The notes: generated by a model from the sequence alone, not told the origin. A stretch of 64,000 bases of DNA from Palleronia sp. THAF1 (GCF_009363795.1 NZ_CP045420.1:2151001-2215000); one strand, 5' to 3'; positions 29,221 to 37,750 are shown, counted from the first letter of the stretch. A program made the numbers and translations.

Positions 29221-30579
29221 TCAAAGCTTACCCAACTTCGCCGGATCGAACCCCGCCGCAGGGGTCAGCGCCACGCCGTCCTTCGACATCCGAACCTCGA
29301 CACCGGCGTCCGTCAACGCTGCCTTCAGCGCATCGAGTGCCGCGAAATCCTTGGTCGCCATCGCGTCCGCACGCAGATCAGACAGTCGCGCCTCCAGCGC
29401 AGATAGATCGACCGCGGCGGCCCAGTCGCCCTTCCCCAGCAAACCAAGCAAACGGGCCGAGACCGCCAGAACGCCCGGCGCGACCTCACCCGCTTCCACA
29501 CCGCCCGCAATCGAGTGTAGACGTGTCAGGGCGCCTGCGGTGTTCAGATCGTCGGACAATGCGTCCACGACGCCCGGATCGACCTCTGCCTCTGGCATTC
29601 CGGCGACCAGCCCATGCCAGCGGCGCAAAGCGACTTCCGCCGCCCGAATCTTTTCGTCCGTCCAGTCCATCGGCTTGCGATAATGCGTACCCAGCAGGAC
29701 CATTCGCATGACCTCTCCCGGCACCCCCTGATCCAGCTTGTCACGAACGGTGAAGAAATTACCGAGCGACTTCGACATCTTACGACCGTCGACCTGCAGC
29801 ATCTCGTTGTGCAGCCAGACATCGGCCATGGGCTGGCCGTGGGCGCAGACGGATTGCGCGATCTCGTTCTCGTGGTGCGGGAACATCAGATCGCCACCGC
29901 CCCCGTGAATGTCGAAGCGTTCACCCAGCAGCTCGGCTGCCATGGCTGAGCATTCGATATGCCAGCCCGGACGGCCCCGCCCCCACGGACTGTCCCACCC
30001 CGGCTGACCCTCTTCCGAGGGCTTCCACAGCACGAAATCCATGGGATCACGCTTGTAGGGCGCGACTTCGACGCGTGCGCCCGCGATCATGTCATCGACC
30101 GTGCGGCCCGACAGCGCGCCATAGTCGGTGTAGCTACCGACCGCGAACAGCACATGCCCCTCGGCCGCGTAGGCATGGCCTTTCGCGACCAACCCTTCGA
30201 TCATGGCAACCATCTGCGGAATATGCTGCGTGGCGCGGGGGTTGTGATCAGGCGTCAGGCAGCCCAGCGCCGTCATATCGTCGAAATACCAACCGGTCGT
30301 CTCGGCGGTGATCTCGGCGATGGACCGACCACTTTCTGCAGCGCGCGCGTTAATCTTGTCATCCACATCGGTGATGTTGCGCACGTAGATTACAGCTTCG
30401 GGTCCGTAGGTGTGGCGCAGAAGCCGATATAATGTGTCGAACACCACGGCGGCGCGCGCGTTTCCCATGTGGGCGCGGTCGTAGACCGTGGGGCCACAGA
30501 CATACATGCGCACATCCCCCGCGTCCTGCGGGGTAAAGGCGTCCTTACGACGGGTCAGGCTGTTGGTCAGGCGGATCAT
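29221..30579 (-). CDS. cysS: Cysteinyl-tRNA synthetase
   Basis: Class I synthetase charging tRNA-Cys, 452 residues. The Cys of CGPTVYD (near 28) is a zinc ligand. [12 protein letters not shown] is the HIGH signature. [11 protein letters not shown] and HHENEIAQS supply the rest of the zinc site, and KMSKSLGN (near 265) is the KMSKS loop. I start at the ATG of [15 protein letters not shown], the family N-terminus; 27 further codons are open upstream. Monocistronic as far as visible; a terminator of the upstream barrel gene lies ahead of it. Confidence 0.97.
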   Translation of the reverse strand: MIRLTNSLTRRKDAFTPQDAGDVRMYVCGPTVYDRAHMGNARAAVVFDTLYRLLRHTYGPEAVIYVRNITDVDDKINARAAESGRSIAEITAETTGWYFDDMTALGCLTPDHNPRATQHIPQMVAMIEGLVAKGHAYAAEGHVLFAVGSYTDYGALSGRTVDDMIAGARVEVAPYKRDPMDFVLWKPSEEGQPGWDSPWGRGRPGWHIECSAMAAELLGERFDIHGGGGDLMFPHHENEIAQSVCAHGQPMADVWLHNEMLQVDGRKMSKSLGNFFTVRDKLDQGVPGEVMRMVLLGTHYRKPMDWTDEKIRAAEVALRRWHGLVAGMPEAEVDPGVVDALSDDLNTAGALTRLHSIAGGVEAGEVAPGVLAVSARLLGLLGKGDWAAAVDLSALEARLSDLRADAMATKDFAALDALKAALTDAGVEVRMSKDGVALTPAAGFDPAKLGKL

Positions 30580-30629
30580 GGGAACAGCGTGTCGCAAGAG
30601 CCGCGCGCCCGTGCAAGTCACCAAACGAA

Positions 30630-30653
30630 AAAGGCCGGCTTGCGCCGGCCTTT
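30630..30653 (-). terminator. Intrinsic terminator of the outer-membrane barrel gene
   Basis: AAAGGCCGGC-TTGC-GCCGGCCTTT, a perfect 10-bp stem with a 4-base loop; the minus strand continues with T residues (TTTTTCG). It is 23 bases after the barrel gene stop and ahead of cysS, so it ends the barrel transcript. Confidence 0.9.
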
Positions 30654-30675
30654 CCGTCAATCTCGGGGACCGAGA

Positions 30676-31287
30676 TCAGAAAGCGTAGAGAGCACGCAAG
30701 TTCAGCGAGGTCACATCGGCTTCGGTACCGGTGCCGCCGTCGATGTCGCCGAAGTCTTCGTAGATGACTTCCGCGCCTAGGCCGACGTTCGGCGTGATGC
30801 GGTACTCGACGCCCGCACCAACAAGGTAACCTGCGGCGTCGACGTCGTTGTTGTTGACTTCAGCGCTAGCATAGGTGCCGCCCGCAAGGCCGTAGACCAT
30901 GGTCTGGCCCAGATCAGCACCGGCTTTCAGCTTCAAGCGAACGCCGCTGTCGACATCGAGGTTACCGTTGTCGTCGTTAACGTTTCCGGTACCGATTTCG
31001 ACTTCACCACCCATGACGAGCGTTCCGAAGTCGTAGTTGTAACCTGCGAACGCGCCAACGCCGTAACCGTCGGCGTCGAAGTCGCCACCGCCGGAGGTTT
31101 CGGATGAACCGTCACCGTAACCCAGCGACAGACCGGCGTAGCCGCCCGTCCAGTCCTGCGACGGCATTACCATCGGCGCGGCGGGGGCCATCACCATCGG
31201 CTCGGACGGAGCGGGGTTCACGCCGCCAGCGAAGGCGGTTCCGGCGGTCAGCAGCGCTGCGGCTGCGGTCATGGTCACGATTTTCAT
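30676..31287 (-). CDS. Outer-membrane beta-barrel protein (opacity/porin-like)
   Basis: 203 residues. Signal peptide MKIVTMTAAAALLTAGTAFAG; mature N-terminus is Pro/Met rich, then an eight-strand type barrel with alternating hydrophobic residues (GGYAGLSLGYGDG, YGVGAFAGYNYDFG) ending in LNLRALYAF, whose final Phe is the outer-membrane insertion signal. It resembles the OmpW/Opa-like small barrels common in this group. Function unknown; adhesion or surface stability is typical. The ATG has AGGAG at eight bases. Upstream 196 bases to uup should hold the promoter but show no clear consensus. Confidence 0.88.
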   Translation of the reverse strand: MKIVTMTAAAALLTAGTAFAGGVNPAPSEPMVMAPAAPMVMPSQDWTGGYAGLSLGYGDGSSETSGGGDFDADGYGVGAFAGYNYDFGTLVMGGEVEIGTGNVNDDNGNLDVDSGVRLKLKAGADLGQTMVYGLAGGTYASAEVNNNDVDAAGYLVGAGVEYRITPNVGLGAEVIYEDFGDIDGGTGTEADVTSLNLRALYAF

Positions 31288-31483
31288 AATCTTGCTCCTA
31301 GGGTCGGCAAATACTGCACGAGTCACTTTTGATCGTTCACACGTTCAATACGCACAAACATCCACGCCGTTCCACCTTAGAGGCGACCAAATGGCAAGTC
31401 GGTGTCGGGACTGTTGCACAAACGAGCCATAATCAGCCGACAGCCGGATTCTCGCCGCCAGTTTGCCACTTTCGCGCCTCATT

Positions 31484-33301
31484 TCACGATGTTTTTTGGG
31501 CTTTTTCTTCCAAAGTCAGCCATTCCTCTTCGAACTCCGCCAGATGTTTCTGCCTGGATTCGAGCGCTTGAGTGGCCTTCGCGAACTTCACAGGTTCGCG
31601 AGCGAACAGATCCGGATCGGCCAAAAGCGTTTCAAGTTTGGAAATTTCTGATTCAACACGTGCGATCTCGTTGGGTAACTCCTTCAACCGGTGCGACTCG
31701 GTAAAGGTCAGGCCAGCGGCTTTCGGTTTCTCGGCTGTCTCTTGCGGCTTGCCGCGCACGGGTGCCTTCGATGCGGCGGCAACGCCATCGCGCTCGGGCT
31801 TCTGGGACTGATAGTCCGACCATCCACCGGCATAGACCTCGACCCGCCCCTCGCCTTCGAAGGCCACGGTCTGGCTGGCGACGCGATCCAAGAAGTCGCG
31901 GTCGTGGCTGACCAGCAAAACGGTGCCGTCGTAGTCGCCCAGCAGGTCCTGCAACAGATCCAAGGTCTCGACATCCAAGTCGTTGGTCGGTTCGTCCAGC
32001 ACCAGCAGGTTCGACGGCTGCGCCATCAGCTTGGCCAGCAGCAGCCGTGCCTTTTCCCCACCCGATAGCGACTTCACCGGCGCGCGGGCCTGTGATTCGC
32101 TGAAAAGGAAGTCCTTGAGATAGCCCACGACGTGCTTGGGCGTGCCACGCACCATCACCTGATCGGCGGCCCCCGACACGCGCATCTCGGGAGAGCCTGT
32201 CAGGCTGTCCCACAGGGTCATTTCGGGATCGAGCGCCGCACGGGACTGGTCGAACACCGCAACTTCCAGATTTGTGCCCAGCTTTACCGTGCCCTCGTCG
32301 GGCGCCAACTCTCCGGTCAGCATCTTCAGGCAGGTCGTCTTGCCGACGCCGTTCGGCCCCACGAAAGCCACCCGGTCGCCGCGCGCGATCTTGATGGAAA
32401 ACGGGTTCAGGATCGTGCGGTCGCCGAAGGACTTGGCGATATCCATCGCCTCGATCACCTTCTTGCCGGACTTCTGGCCGCTCTCCAGTTCCAGCGCGGC
32501 CGTACCCTGACGGCGCACCATGTCCGACCGCGTCTCGCGCAGGTCCTGCAATGCGCGCACGCGGCCCTGGTTGCGCTTACGCCGCGCGCTGATTCCTTCG
32601 ACGGCCCACTTTGCTTCTGCCTTGATCTTGCGATCCAGCTTGTGGCGGGACACATCTTCTTCTTCCCAAACCTTGTCGCGCCAGTCCTCGAAATGCGCAA
32701 AGCCCTTTTCCTGCCGCCGCACCTGTCCGCGATCCACCCAAAGGGTCGCCTTGGTCAGATTGCGCAGGAAGGCGCGATCGTGGGAAATCAGCACATATCC
32801 TGCCCGCGTGGACTTCAGCTGGTCTTCCAGCCAAGCGATCGCGCGGATATCCAAGTGGTTCGTCGGCTCATCCAGCAGCATCAACTCCGGCCCCTCGGCC
32901 AGCAGCTTTGCCAGCGCCGCGCGCCGCCGTTCACCGCCCGAAGCCTTCGACGGCTCTGTCGCTGGATCGAAGGTCAGGTCGTCGGAAATGATCTCCACCT
33001 TGTAGCCCTCCGCCGGGTCCAGCTCGGACATGGCGTAGTCGCCCAGCGTGGCGAAGCCCTCCATCGTGGGCTCCTGCTCCATGTAGCCAACGGTTGTGCC
33101 GGGGCTGAGCACCTTGTCGCCTGCATCGGGCTCGATCAGCCCACCCATCACCTTCATCAAGGTGGATTTGCCGGAACCGTTGCGACCAACCAGCGCGACG
33201 CGGTCAGAGGGTTGGACGATCATGTCCAAACCGGAAAACAGGGGATCGCCGCCGAAGGTCAGCGAAATATCGGAGAGTTTTAAAAGAGGTGTGCGTGCCA
33301 T
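31484..33301 (-). CDS. uup: ABC-F family ATPase, Uup type
   Basis: 605 residues, soluble, two ABC domains. Walker A GRNGSGKST (near 40) and GPNGVGKTT (near 320); ABC signatures SGGERRRAALAKLL and SGGEKARLLLAKLM; Walker B LDEPTNHLD and LDEPTNDLD. A charged linker joins the domains. A C-terminal coiled coil at about 530-605, rich in Glu/Lys, marks Uup rather than EttA. ABC-F proteins act on ribosomes; Uup is linked to translation and genome stability. It diverges from clpS across 54 bases. Confidence 0.93.
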   Translation of the reverse strand: MARTPLLKLSDISLTFGGDPLFSGLDMIVQPSDRVALVGRNGSGKSTLMKVMGGLIEPDAGDKVLSPGTTVGYMEQEPTMEGFATLGDYAMSELDPAEGYKVEIISDDLTFDPATEPSKASGGERRRAALAKLLAEGPELMLLDEPTNHLDIRAIAWLEDQLKSTRAGYVLISHDRAFLRNLTKATLWVDRGQVRRQEKGFAHFEDWRDKVWEEEDVSRHKLDRKIKAEAKWAVEGISARRKRNQGRVRALQDLRETRSDMVRRQGTAALELESGQKSGKKVIEAMDIAKSFGDRTILNPFSIKIARGDRVAFVGPNGVGKTTCLKMLTGELAPDEGTVKLGTNLEVAVFDQSRAALDPEMTLWDSLTGSPEMRVSGAADQVMVRGTPKHVVGYLKDFLFSESQARAPVKSLSGGEKARLLLAKLMAQPSNLLVLDEPTNDLDVETLDLLQDLLGDYDGTVLLVSHDRDFLDRVASQTVAFEGEGRVEVYAGGWSDYQSQKPERDGVAAASKAPVRGKPQETAEKPKAAGLTFTESHRLKELPNEIARVESEISKLETLLADPDLFAREPVKFAKATQALESRQKHLAEFEEEWLTLEEKAQKTS

Positions 33302-33355
33302 GACGCGCAGCTAAACCCCGGCGGTCGCGGCGACAAGGTGCACTATGTATGGGGC

Positions 33356-33652
33356 ATGACCGACACCGACCTGAAACCGAAGCCCAAGACCAAGACGGCC
33401 CGCCCGCCGCTGTACAAGGTGATCCTGCTGAACGACGACTTCACGCCGCGAGATTTCGTGACCAAGGTGCTGAAGTCCGTCTTCCGCATGAACGAAGGAG
33501 AGGCGCTGAACGTGATGATGACCGCCCACCAGCTGGGCGCATCCGTCGTGGCGGTGTTCACGAAAGAGATCGCCGAAGAAAAATCACAGCAAGCCAACGA
33601 CATGGCGCGCGACGAAGGCTACCCGTTAGCGTTCACGACAGAGAAAGAGTAA
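33356..33652 (+). CDS. clpS: ATP-dependent Clp protease adaptor
   Basis: 98 residues. ClpS recognises N-degron substrates and delivers them to ClpAP. The family core is complete: PPLYKVILLNDDFTPRDFV (with the Asn-Asp pair of the N-degron pocket), MTAHQLGASVVAVFTKEIAEEK. Start ATG at 33356; an in-frame GTG six codons upstream is also possible and the Shine-Dalgarno is weak for either. Its partners here are aat (which attaches Leu/Phe to make N-degrons) at 49141 and clpP at 52478; clpA is not in the window. Confidence 0.95.
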   Translation: MTDTDLKPKPKTKTARPPLYKVILLNDDFTPRDFVTKVLKSVFRMNEGEALNVMMTAHQLGASVVAVFTKEIAEEKSQQANDMARDEGYPLAFTTEKE

Positions 33653-33673
33653 GCGGCGCGCGACTTTGCCCCC

Positions 33674-33699
33674 TTCATCGTTGTTCAAATACCTCGGGG
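33674..33699 (-). repeat. 3-prime element copy B after olsB
   Basis: On the minus strand GGTATTTGAACAACGATGAA, beginning after the olsB stop and its palindromic repeat array. It is one of the best conserved of the six copies. It lies between convergent clpS and olsB. Confidence 0.6.
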
Positions 33700-33700
33700 A

Positions 33701-33812
33701 GCGCGAGGGGCGGCGCCCCTCGCCTTCTTAAATCGCCGCGCCTGCGGCGCGAGGGGCGGCGCCCCTCGCCTTCTCAAATTGCCGCGCCTGTGGCGCGAGG
33801 GGCAGCGCCCCT
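33701..33812. repeat. 46-bp tandem repeat, 2.4 copies, of a palindromic unit
   Basis: Units at 33701-33746, 33747-33792 and a partial 33793-33812. Each full unit holds two hairpins: GCGAGGGGC-N3-GCCCCTCGC (9-bp arms) and CGCCGC-N4-GCGGCG (6-bp arms). Copies 1 and 2 differ at only a few positions. The same 21-base palindrome occurs once at 60235-60255. It lies just after the true olsB stop. There are no unique spacers, so it is not a CRISPR array. Confidence 0.85.
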
Positions 33813-33817
33813 CCCCC

Positions 33818-34554
33818 CTAACCCGCAACCGCCCGCAGCAACCGCTGCCGGGCGGGCGGGATCGCGCGGATCTCGACGCCGGTGAAGACATGCATCGTGC
33901 CCATCTTTTCGTCCACCACGGCGTGATCAGATACCCAGCCCCCATCGTCAGGTAGGTGCGCAACAGGGGCGGCATCGCGGCCATGGCGCGGCGGGGATCG
34001 AAGGGCGTCGCCAGCGCACGCGCCAGCCGCACCACGCGCGGCGCCTTGACGCGTGGGCGCCACCGGGCCGGCGCGACGTGGCGTTCGTGCAGCATGGCGA
34101 AGGCGTCGGCATGGGCCTGCGCCTCGGTCCCGTTGAAAGACGCGCAGCCGAACAGCATCTCGACGCCGTCGCGGTCCACGATCCGCGTCAAAGCGCCCCA
34201 TGCGACACGCAGGATGTCAGGATCGGACTGATGGTCGGGATGGATGCAGAACCGCCCCAGTTCGACCATCCGCCCCTCGAACGCGCGTAGCCGGTCCAGC
34301 GTGTAATAGCGGGCGGAATAGGATTGGCCAATCTCCGCCCCGCCCGACAGCGGCATCAGCCGAAAGGTGCAGACCGCTTGGCCGCTGCGCTGATCCTCTA
34401 CAAGCACGTGATTGCAGCGCGCGTCATACTCATCGGTCTGCGGCGCATCGCGATCGGCGGGAAAGGCCGACCGCCGCAAGTCCATCACCCGCGCCAAGTC
34501 GTCCGGCGCGGCAACGTCGAACGCGCGATAGCGGCCCTTGGCGAGAATGGTCAT
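33818..34554 (-). pseudogene. olsB: Ornithine-acyl-ACP N-acyltransferase, single-base frameshift
   Basis: GNAT-fold OlsB family, first step of ornithine lipid synthesis (3-hydroxyacyl transfer from ACP to ornithine). The frame from the ATG at 34554 gives VMDLRRSAFP, VELGRFCIHP and LRTYLTMG as in OlsB, then at a run of five G (33939-33943 on the plus strand as C) it leaves the family reading and continues as unrelated Arg-rich sequence to 33685. The next frame resumes exactly there with GGWVSDHAVVDEKMGTMHVFTGVEI and ends at 33818, matching the OlsB C-terminus. One missing G explains it; repaired length is about 245 residues. True decay, phase-variable slippage and sequencing error are all possible. 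No olsA is adjacent. Confidence 0.85.
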
Positions 34555-34625
34555 CCTGTGGCTCCCGGCCCTTTCATCGTGGATGATGGCCCTTAAATGT
34601 CATTATGACATCAATAGTAGATAGC

Positions 34626-34647
34626 ATGTGTCGGTTCCGCGACACAT
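34626..34647. promoter_or_regulatory. Inverted repeat directly ahead of msrB
   Basis: ATGTGTCG-N6-CGACACAT, perfect 8-bp arms, ending four bases before the msrB Shine-Dalgarno (GGAGG at 34652). It may be an operator for a repressor in the 106-base region shared with olsB, or a leader hairpin. No regulator is visible nearby. Confidence 0.45.
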
Positions 34648-34660
34648 CACTGGAGGATCG

Positions 34661-35053
34661 ATGCAAAAGATCGAAAAAACCGACGCCGAGTGGCGCGAGC
34701 AACTGTCCGACATGGCCTACAAGGTCACGCGTAAGCACGGCACCGAACGCGCGGGCACCCATGAAGACTTCCCCGACGGTCCCGGCACCTTCAATTGTGT
34801 GTGCTGCGGCCTGCCCGTCTTCGACAAGGCCCACAAGTTCGAAAGCGGTACGGGCTGGCCGTCATTCTACGAGCCCGCAAACCCCGACAATGTCGGCACG
34901 TCCGAGGACCGCAAGCTGTTCATGAAGCGCACCGAAGTGCATTGTGCCCGCTGCGAAGCGCACCTTGGCCACGTGTTCCCCGACGGCCCGCAGCCCACTG
35001 GCCTGCGCTACTGCATCAATGGCGTTGCCTTGGAATTCGAGCCTGAAGACTGA
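34661..35053 (+). CDS. msrB: Peptide-methionine (R)-S-oxide reductase
   Basis: 130 residues, cytoplasmic repair of oxidised methionine (R-sulfoxide). Zinc-binding CxxC pairs are present (CVCC near 46, CARC near 95). FESGTGWPSFYEP and AHLGHVFPDGP are family blocks, and the catalytic Cys is in LRYCINGVAL (near 118). GGAGG precedes the ATG by four to five bases. It is divergent from olsB and convergent with the BamE-like gene, with a shared terminator. Confidence 0.97.
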   Translation: MQKIEKTDAEWREQLSDMAYKVTRKHGTERAGTHEDFPDGPGTFNCVCCGLPVFDKAHKFESGTGWPSFYEPANPDNVGTSEDRKLFMKRTEVHCARCEAHLGHVFPDGPQPTGLRYCINGVALEFEPED

Positions 35054-35064
35054 TCGGCAGAAAC

Positions 35065-35082
35065 TGGGGCCAAAAGGCCCCA
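35065..35082. terminator. Bidirectional hairpin between msrB and the BamE-like gene
   Basis: TGGGGCC-AAAA-GGCCCCA, 7-bp perfect stem in the 40-base gap between two convergent genes. U-tracts are poor on both sides, but position and symmetry fit a shared terminator. Confidence 0.7.
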
Positions 35083-35093
35083 AACGTCGCCCA

Positions 35094-35543
35094 TTAGCCG
35101 CCCAAGAAGTCTGCCGGGTTGAACTGGCCGATGTTCCCGAAGAGTTGACGCAGGAAGCCGACGCCCTGCACGTTCCGCTCTGTCACACGGCGCGAGATCG
35201 GTACGACACGACCGTCCTGCAGGCCAAAGCGCTCGATGTTCGCCAGTCGGCCGTTGCTGTCGTAGGACACCGCGACGACCTCACGGTCAACCTCGACCGG
35301 CGCGCGGTAACCGTAGTGGCGAAAACGGCTTTGCACGTAGTACCACGATTCAGCGCCCAGAACGCCGGTCGATGTCGGGCGGCCCACGGCAGAGGCGACC
35401 TCGGCCTGCGTATCGACACCGATTTGAAGTTGTGCCAGCTCGTCATCCGCAGGCACATAGCCGTGGTTGCGAAATTCTGCCGCGCAAGCCGTCAACAACA
35501 CGCTAAGCATTAACGCGCCTGCGATCCGCATGAAGTGGTGCAT
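35094..35543 (-). CDS. BamE/SmpA-like outer-membrane lipoprotein
   Basis: 149 residues. Lipoprotein signal MRIAGALMLSVLLTACAAE with lipobox LLTAC, then an SmpA/OmlA-type domain: a helical pair with IGVDTQAEVASAVGRPTSTG and a beta sheet (SWYYVQSRFRHYGY). BamE is an accessory part of the beta-barrel assembly machine. The start at 35543 has GGACGGG six bases upstream; an ATG four codons later is possible. It diverges from the DUF177 gene, an arrangement common in Rhodobacteraceae as I recall. Confidence 0.87.
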   Translation of the reverse strand: MHHFMRIAGALMLSVLLTACAAEFRNHGYVPADDELAQLQIGVDTQAEVASAVGRPTSTGVLGAESWYYVQSRFRHYGYRAPVEVDREVVAVSYDSNGRLANIERFGLQDGRVVPISRRVTERNVQGVGFLRQLFGNIGQFNPADFLGG

Positions 35544-35619
35544 GTGCAACCCGTCCTTGTCCCGGCCCCTGCGGCTTGCCTACATCACAAAGAGGGCGAC
35601 GTTCAAGAATGGAGAGACC

Positions 35620-36162
35620 ATGGCCGACACACGCGATCCACACCGCATCCGCCTGACCGGCACCGTACCGCGCGTGCCCCGCAACGTGGCGCTGCGCCCG
35701 GATGCCGAAACACGCGCCGCAATGGCCGCGGAAATAGGCGTCAGCGCGATCAGGAAACTCAGCCTTTCCGGTGAGTTGCGCCCCATCGGCAATCGAGACT
35801 GGGAGCTTTCGGCCATTCTGGGCGCGACCGTTGTGCAGCCCTGCGGCGTGACGCTGGAGCCTGTAACCACGCGGATCGACGATCCCGTCGAACGCCGCTT
35901 CATCGCCGGATACGACTCCCCGCAAGCCGCCGAACAGGAAATGCCGGGGGACGTGGAAGACGAACCGCTAACCGATATGCTCGATCTGTCGGTGGTAATG
36001 GCGGAGGCGCTGGCCCTCGCGATCCCCGCTTTTCCTAGGGCAGAGGGCGTTGAGCCGATAGACGCCGATGCCACTCCTCCGGGGGCAGAGCCGATCCGCG
36101 ACGAAGACACCAAGCCCTTCGCCGGTCTTGCCGACGCTTTGAGGAAAGCAACCGACGGGTAG
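35620..36162 (+). CDS. YceD/DUF177 family protein
   Basis: 180 residues, cytoplasmic. The DUF177 block ISGELRPIGNRDW-like (LSLSGELRPIGNRDWELSAI) and VVQPCGVTLEPVTTRI with the conserved Cys are visible, followed by an acidic stretch. In other bacteria YceD is linked to 23S rRNA accumulation and usually precedes rpmF. Here no rpmF follows; instead 145 bases later comes the HAD-UbiA gene. GGAGAG precedes the ATG by four bases. Confidence 0.85.
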   Translation: MADTRDPHRIRLTGTVPRVPRNVALRPDAETRAAMAAEIGVSAIRKLSLSGELRPIGNRDWELSAILGATVVQPCGVTLEPVTTRIDDPVERRFIAGYDSPQAAEQEMPGDVEDEPLTDMLDLSVVMAEALALAIPAFPRAEGVEPIDADATPPGAEPIRDEDTKPFAGLADALRKATDG

Positions 36163-36307
36163 CAGACCACAGCGGGTCGGCGGATATGCCCGCCCTCCAC
36201 CGTTAACGGATTCTGCACAATCATCGGGTAAAAAGGGTCATTCCCTCCCTACTTTGGACACAATCAGGAGTGAAAATAGGGGGACGACAGTAGCAGGAGT
36301 CCGCCGC

Positions 36308-37750
36308 GTGACCGTTCAACACCCCACCCCGACCGCAGAGGTCCTTGCCGTCGATCTGGATGGTACCCTGCTGCGCACCGACCTGCTGTATGAAACGTTC
36401 TGGTCTGCCGTCTCCCGCGACTGGCGCAGCCCTTTCGCCGCCCTAAGGGCACTGGCAAAGGGCAAAGCTGCGCTGAAACGACATCTCGTGGCAGCTTCCG
36501 ACGTGGATGTGACGACCCTGCCCTACGACGCCACAGCCCTCGATCACGTGCGTAAAGCGCGCGCCGAAGGACTGCGCGTCGTCCTGGTAACCGCCGCCGA
36601 TCACGGGCTGGCAGAGGCCGTCGCCACGCATCTGGGATTGTTCGACGAGGTGCACGGATCGGACGGCACCACGAACCTGAAAGGCCCGGCCAAGGCCGCC
36701 TTCCTGACTGCACGCTACGGTGCGGGCGGTTTTGCCTATCTGGGAGACGCGACCGCCGATCTGCCCGTCTGGTCCGCCGCGTCGCGCGCCGTAACGATCA
36801 ACGCCTCGCCATCCTTGCGCCGCCAAGCCGAAGCAACCGGCCCCACCACCCATATCGGGGCATCGCAGACAGACCCGTACGCCTACCTCCGCGCCCTGCG
36901 TCCGCACCAGTGGATGAAGAACCTGCTGTGCTTCGTGCCGCTTCTGGCCGCGCATCAGTTCACCGGCGCGACCGCGTTTGCCAGCTTACTGGCCTTCGTC
37001 GCCTTCAGCCTGACCGCGTCCAGCGTCTACTGCCTGAACGATCTGCTGGACTTGCCCGCCGACCGCGCCCACCCGCGCAAGTGCAAGCGCCCCTTCGCTA
37101 GCGGTGCGATCCCGCTACGCCACGGTACCTTCATGGCGGCGGGCCTGCTTGCTGGGGGCATCGTCACGGGTCTTGCCATCGACCCCACATTCCTGCTGGT
37201 TCTGGGCGCATACTACGGCCTGACCACGGCCTACTCCCTGTACATCAAACGCGAGGTCGTGATCGACATCTGCGTTCTGGCCGGTCTTTACACCATGCGC
37301 ATCGTCGCGGGCGCCTATGCCACCGGCATCCCGCTATCGGTGTGGCTGCTCGCCTTCTCGATCTTTCTCTTCTTTTCGCTCGCCGCCGTGAAGCGGCAGG
37401 CCGAGCTGGTCGACATGGCCAGCCGAGGAGAGCTTGAAGCCGCTGGTCGCGGCTACCGCGCAGACGACCTACCCATCGTGGCGATGATCGCGCTGGGTGC
37501 CGGATTTGTGTCGGTACTGGTCATGGCGCTCTACCTCGACGGCGATTCCGTGCAGTCGATGTATGCCAATCCGGCCGCTCTGTGGGGGATCTGCTGCGTA
37601 CTGCTGTTCTGGATCACACGCATGGTGATGAAAGCGCACAGGGGTCAAATGCACGACGACCCCCTTGTTTTCGCCGCGAAGGATGGCGCTAGCCGCATGT
37701 GCCTGCTGGCCATGCTCGGCTTCGCTTTGGGCGGTATGTATCTGGCATGA
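36308..37750 (+). CDS. HAD phosphatase-UbiA prenyltransferase fusion (DPPR synthase-like)
   Basis: 480 residues in two parts. Residues 1-190: HAD phosphatase with DLDGT (Asp16, Asp18), a Lys-containing middle block and GDATAD (Asp147, Asp151). Residues 195-480: polytopic UbiA transferase with NDLLDLPAD (Asn244, Asp245, Asp248, Asp252) binding Mg-prenyl diphosphate, then about eight membrane helices. With the next two genes it matches decaprenylphosphoryl-5-phosphoribose synthase plus the phosphatase removing the 5-phosphate (separate proteins in mycobacteria). Start GTG at 36308 has AGGAG eight bases upstream; a TTG 18 codons earlier lacks one. It overlaps the next gene by ATGA. Similar fusions (NoeC-like) are known in Gram-negatives; lipid and sugar are inferred. 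Confidence 0.87.
   Translation: MTVQHPTPTAEVLAVDLDGTLLRTDLLYETFWSAVSRDWRSPFAALRALAKGKAALKRHLVAASDVDVTTLPYDATALDHVRKARAEGLRVVLVTAADHGLAEAVATHLGLFDEVHGSDGTTNLKGPAKAAFLTARYGAGGFAYLGDATADLPVWSAASRAVTINASPSLRRQAEATGPTTHIGASQTDPYAYLRALRPHQWMKNLLCFVPLLAAHQFTGATAFASLLAFVAFSLTASSVYCLNDLLDLPADRAHPRKCKRPFASGAIPLRHGTFMAAGLLAGGIVTGLAIDPTFLLVLGAYYGLTTAYSLYIKREVVIDICVLAGLYTMRIVAGAYATGIPLSVWLLAFSIFLFFSLAAVKRQAELVDMASRGELEAAGRGYRADDLPIVAMIALGAGFVSVLVMALYLDGDSVQSMYANPAALWGICCVLLFWITRMVMKAHRGQMHDDPLVFAAKDGASRMCLLAMLGFALGGMYLA

Noticed and set aside
33701-33812. Possible CRISPR array
   Set aside because: Units are contiguous 46-bp repeats without unique spacers, and no cas gene is near.
33685-33938. Arg/Pro-rich C-terminal extension of OlsB
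   Set aside because: It is read from the hairpin repeat array after a frameshift; the true OlsB ending lies in the adjacent frame.
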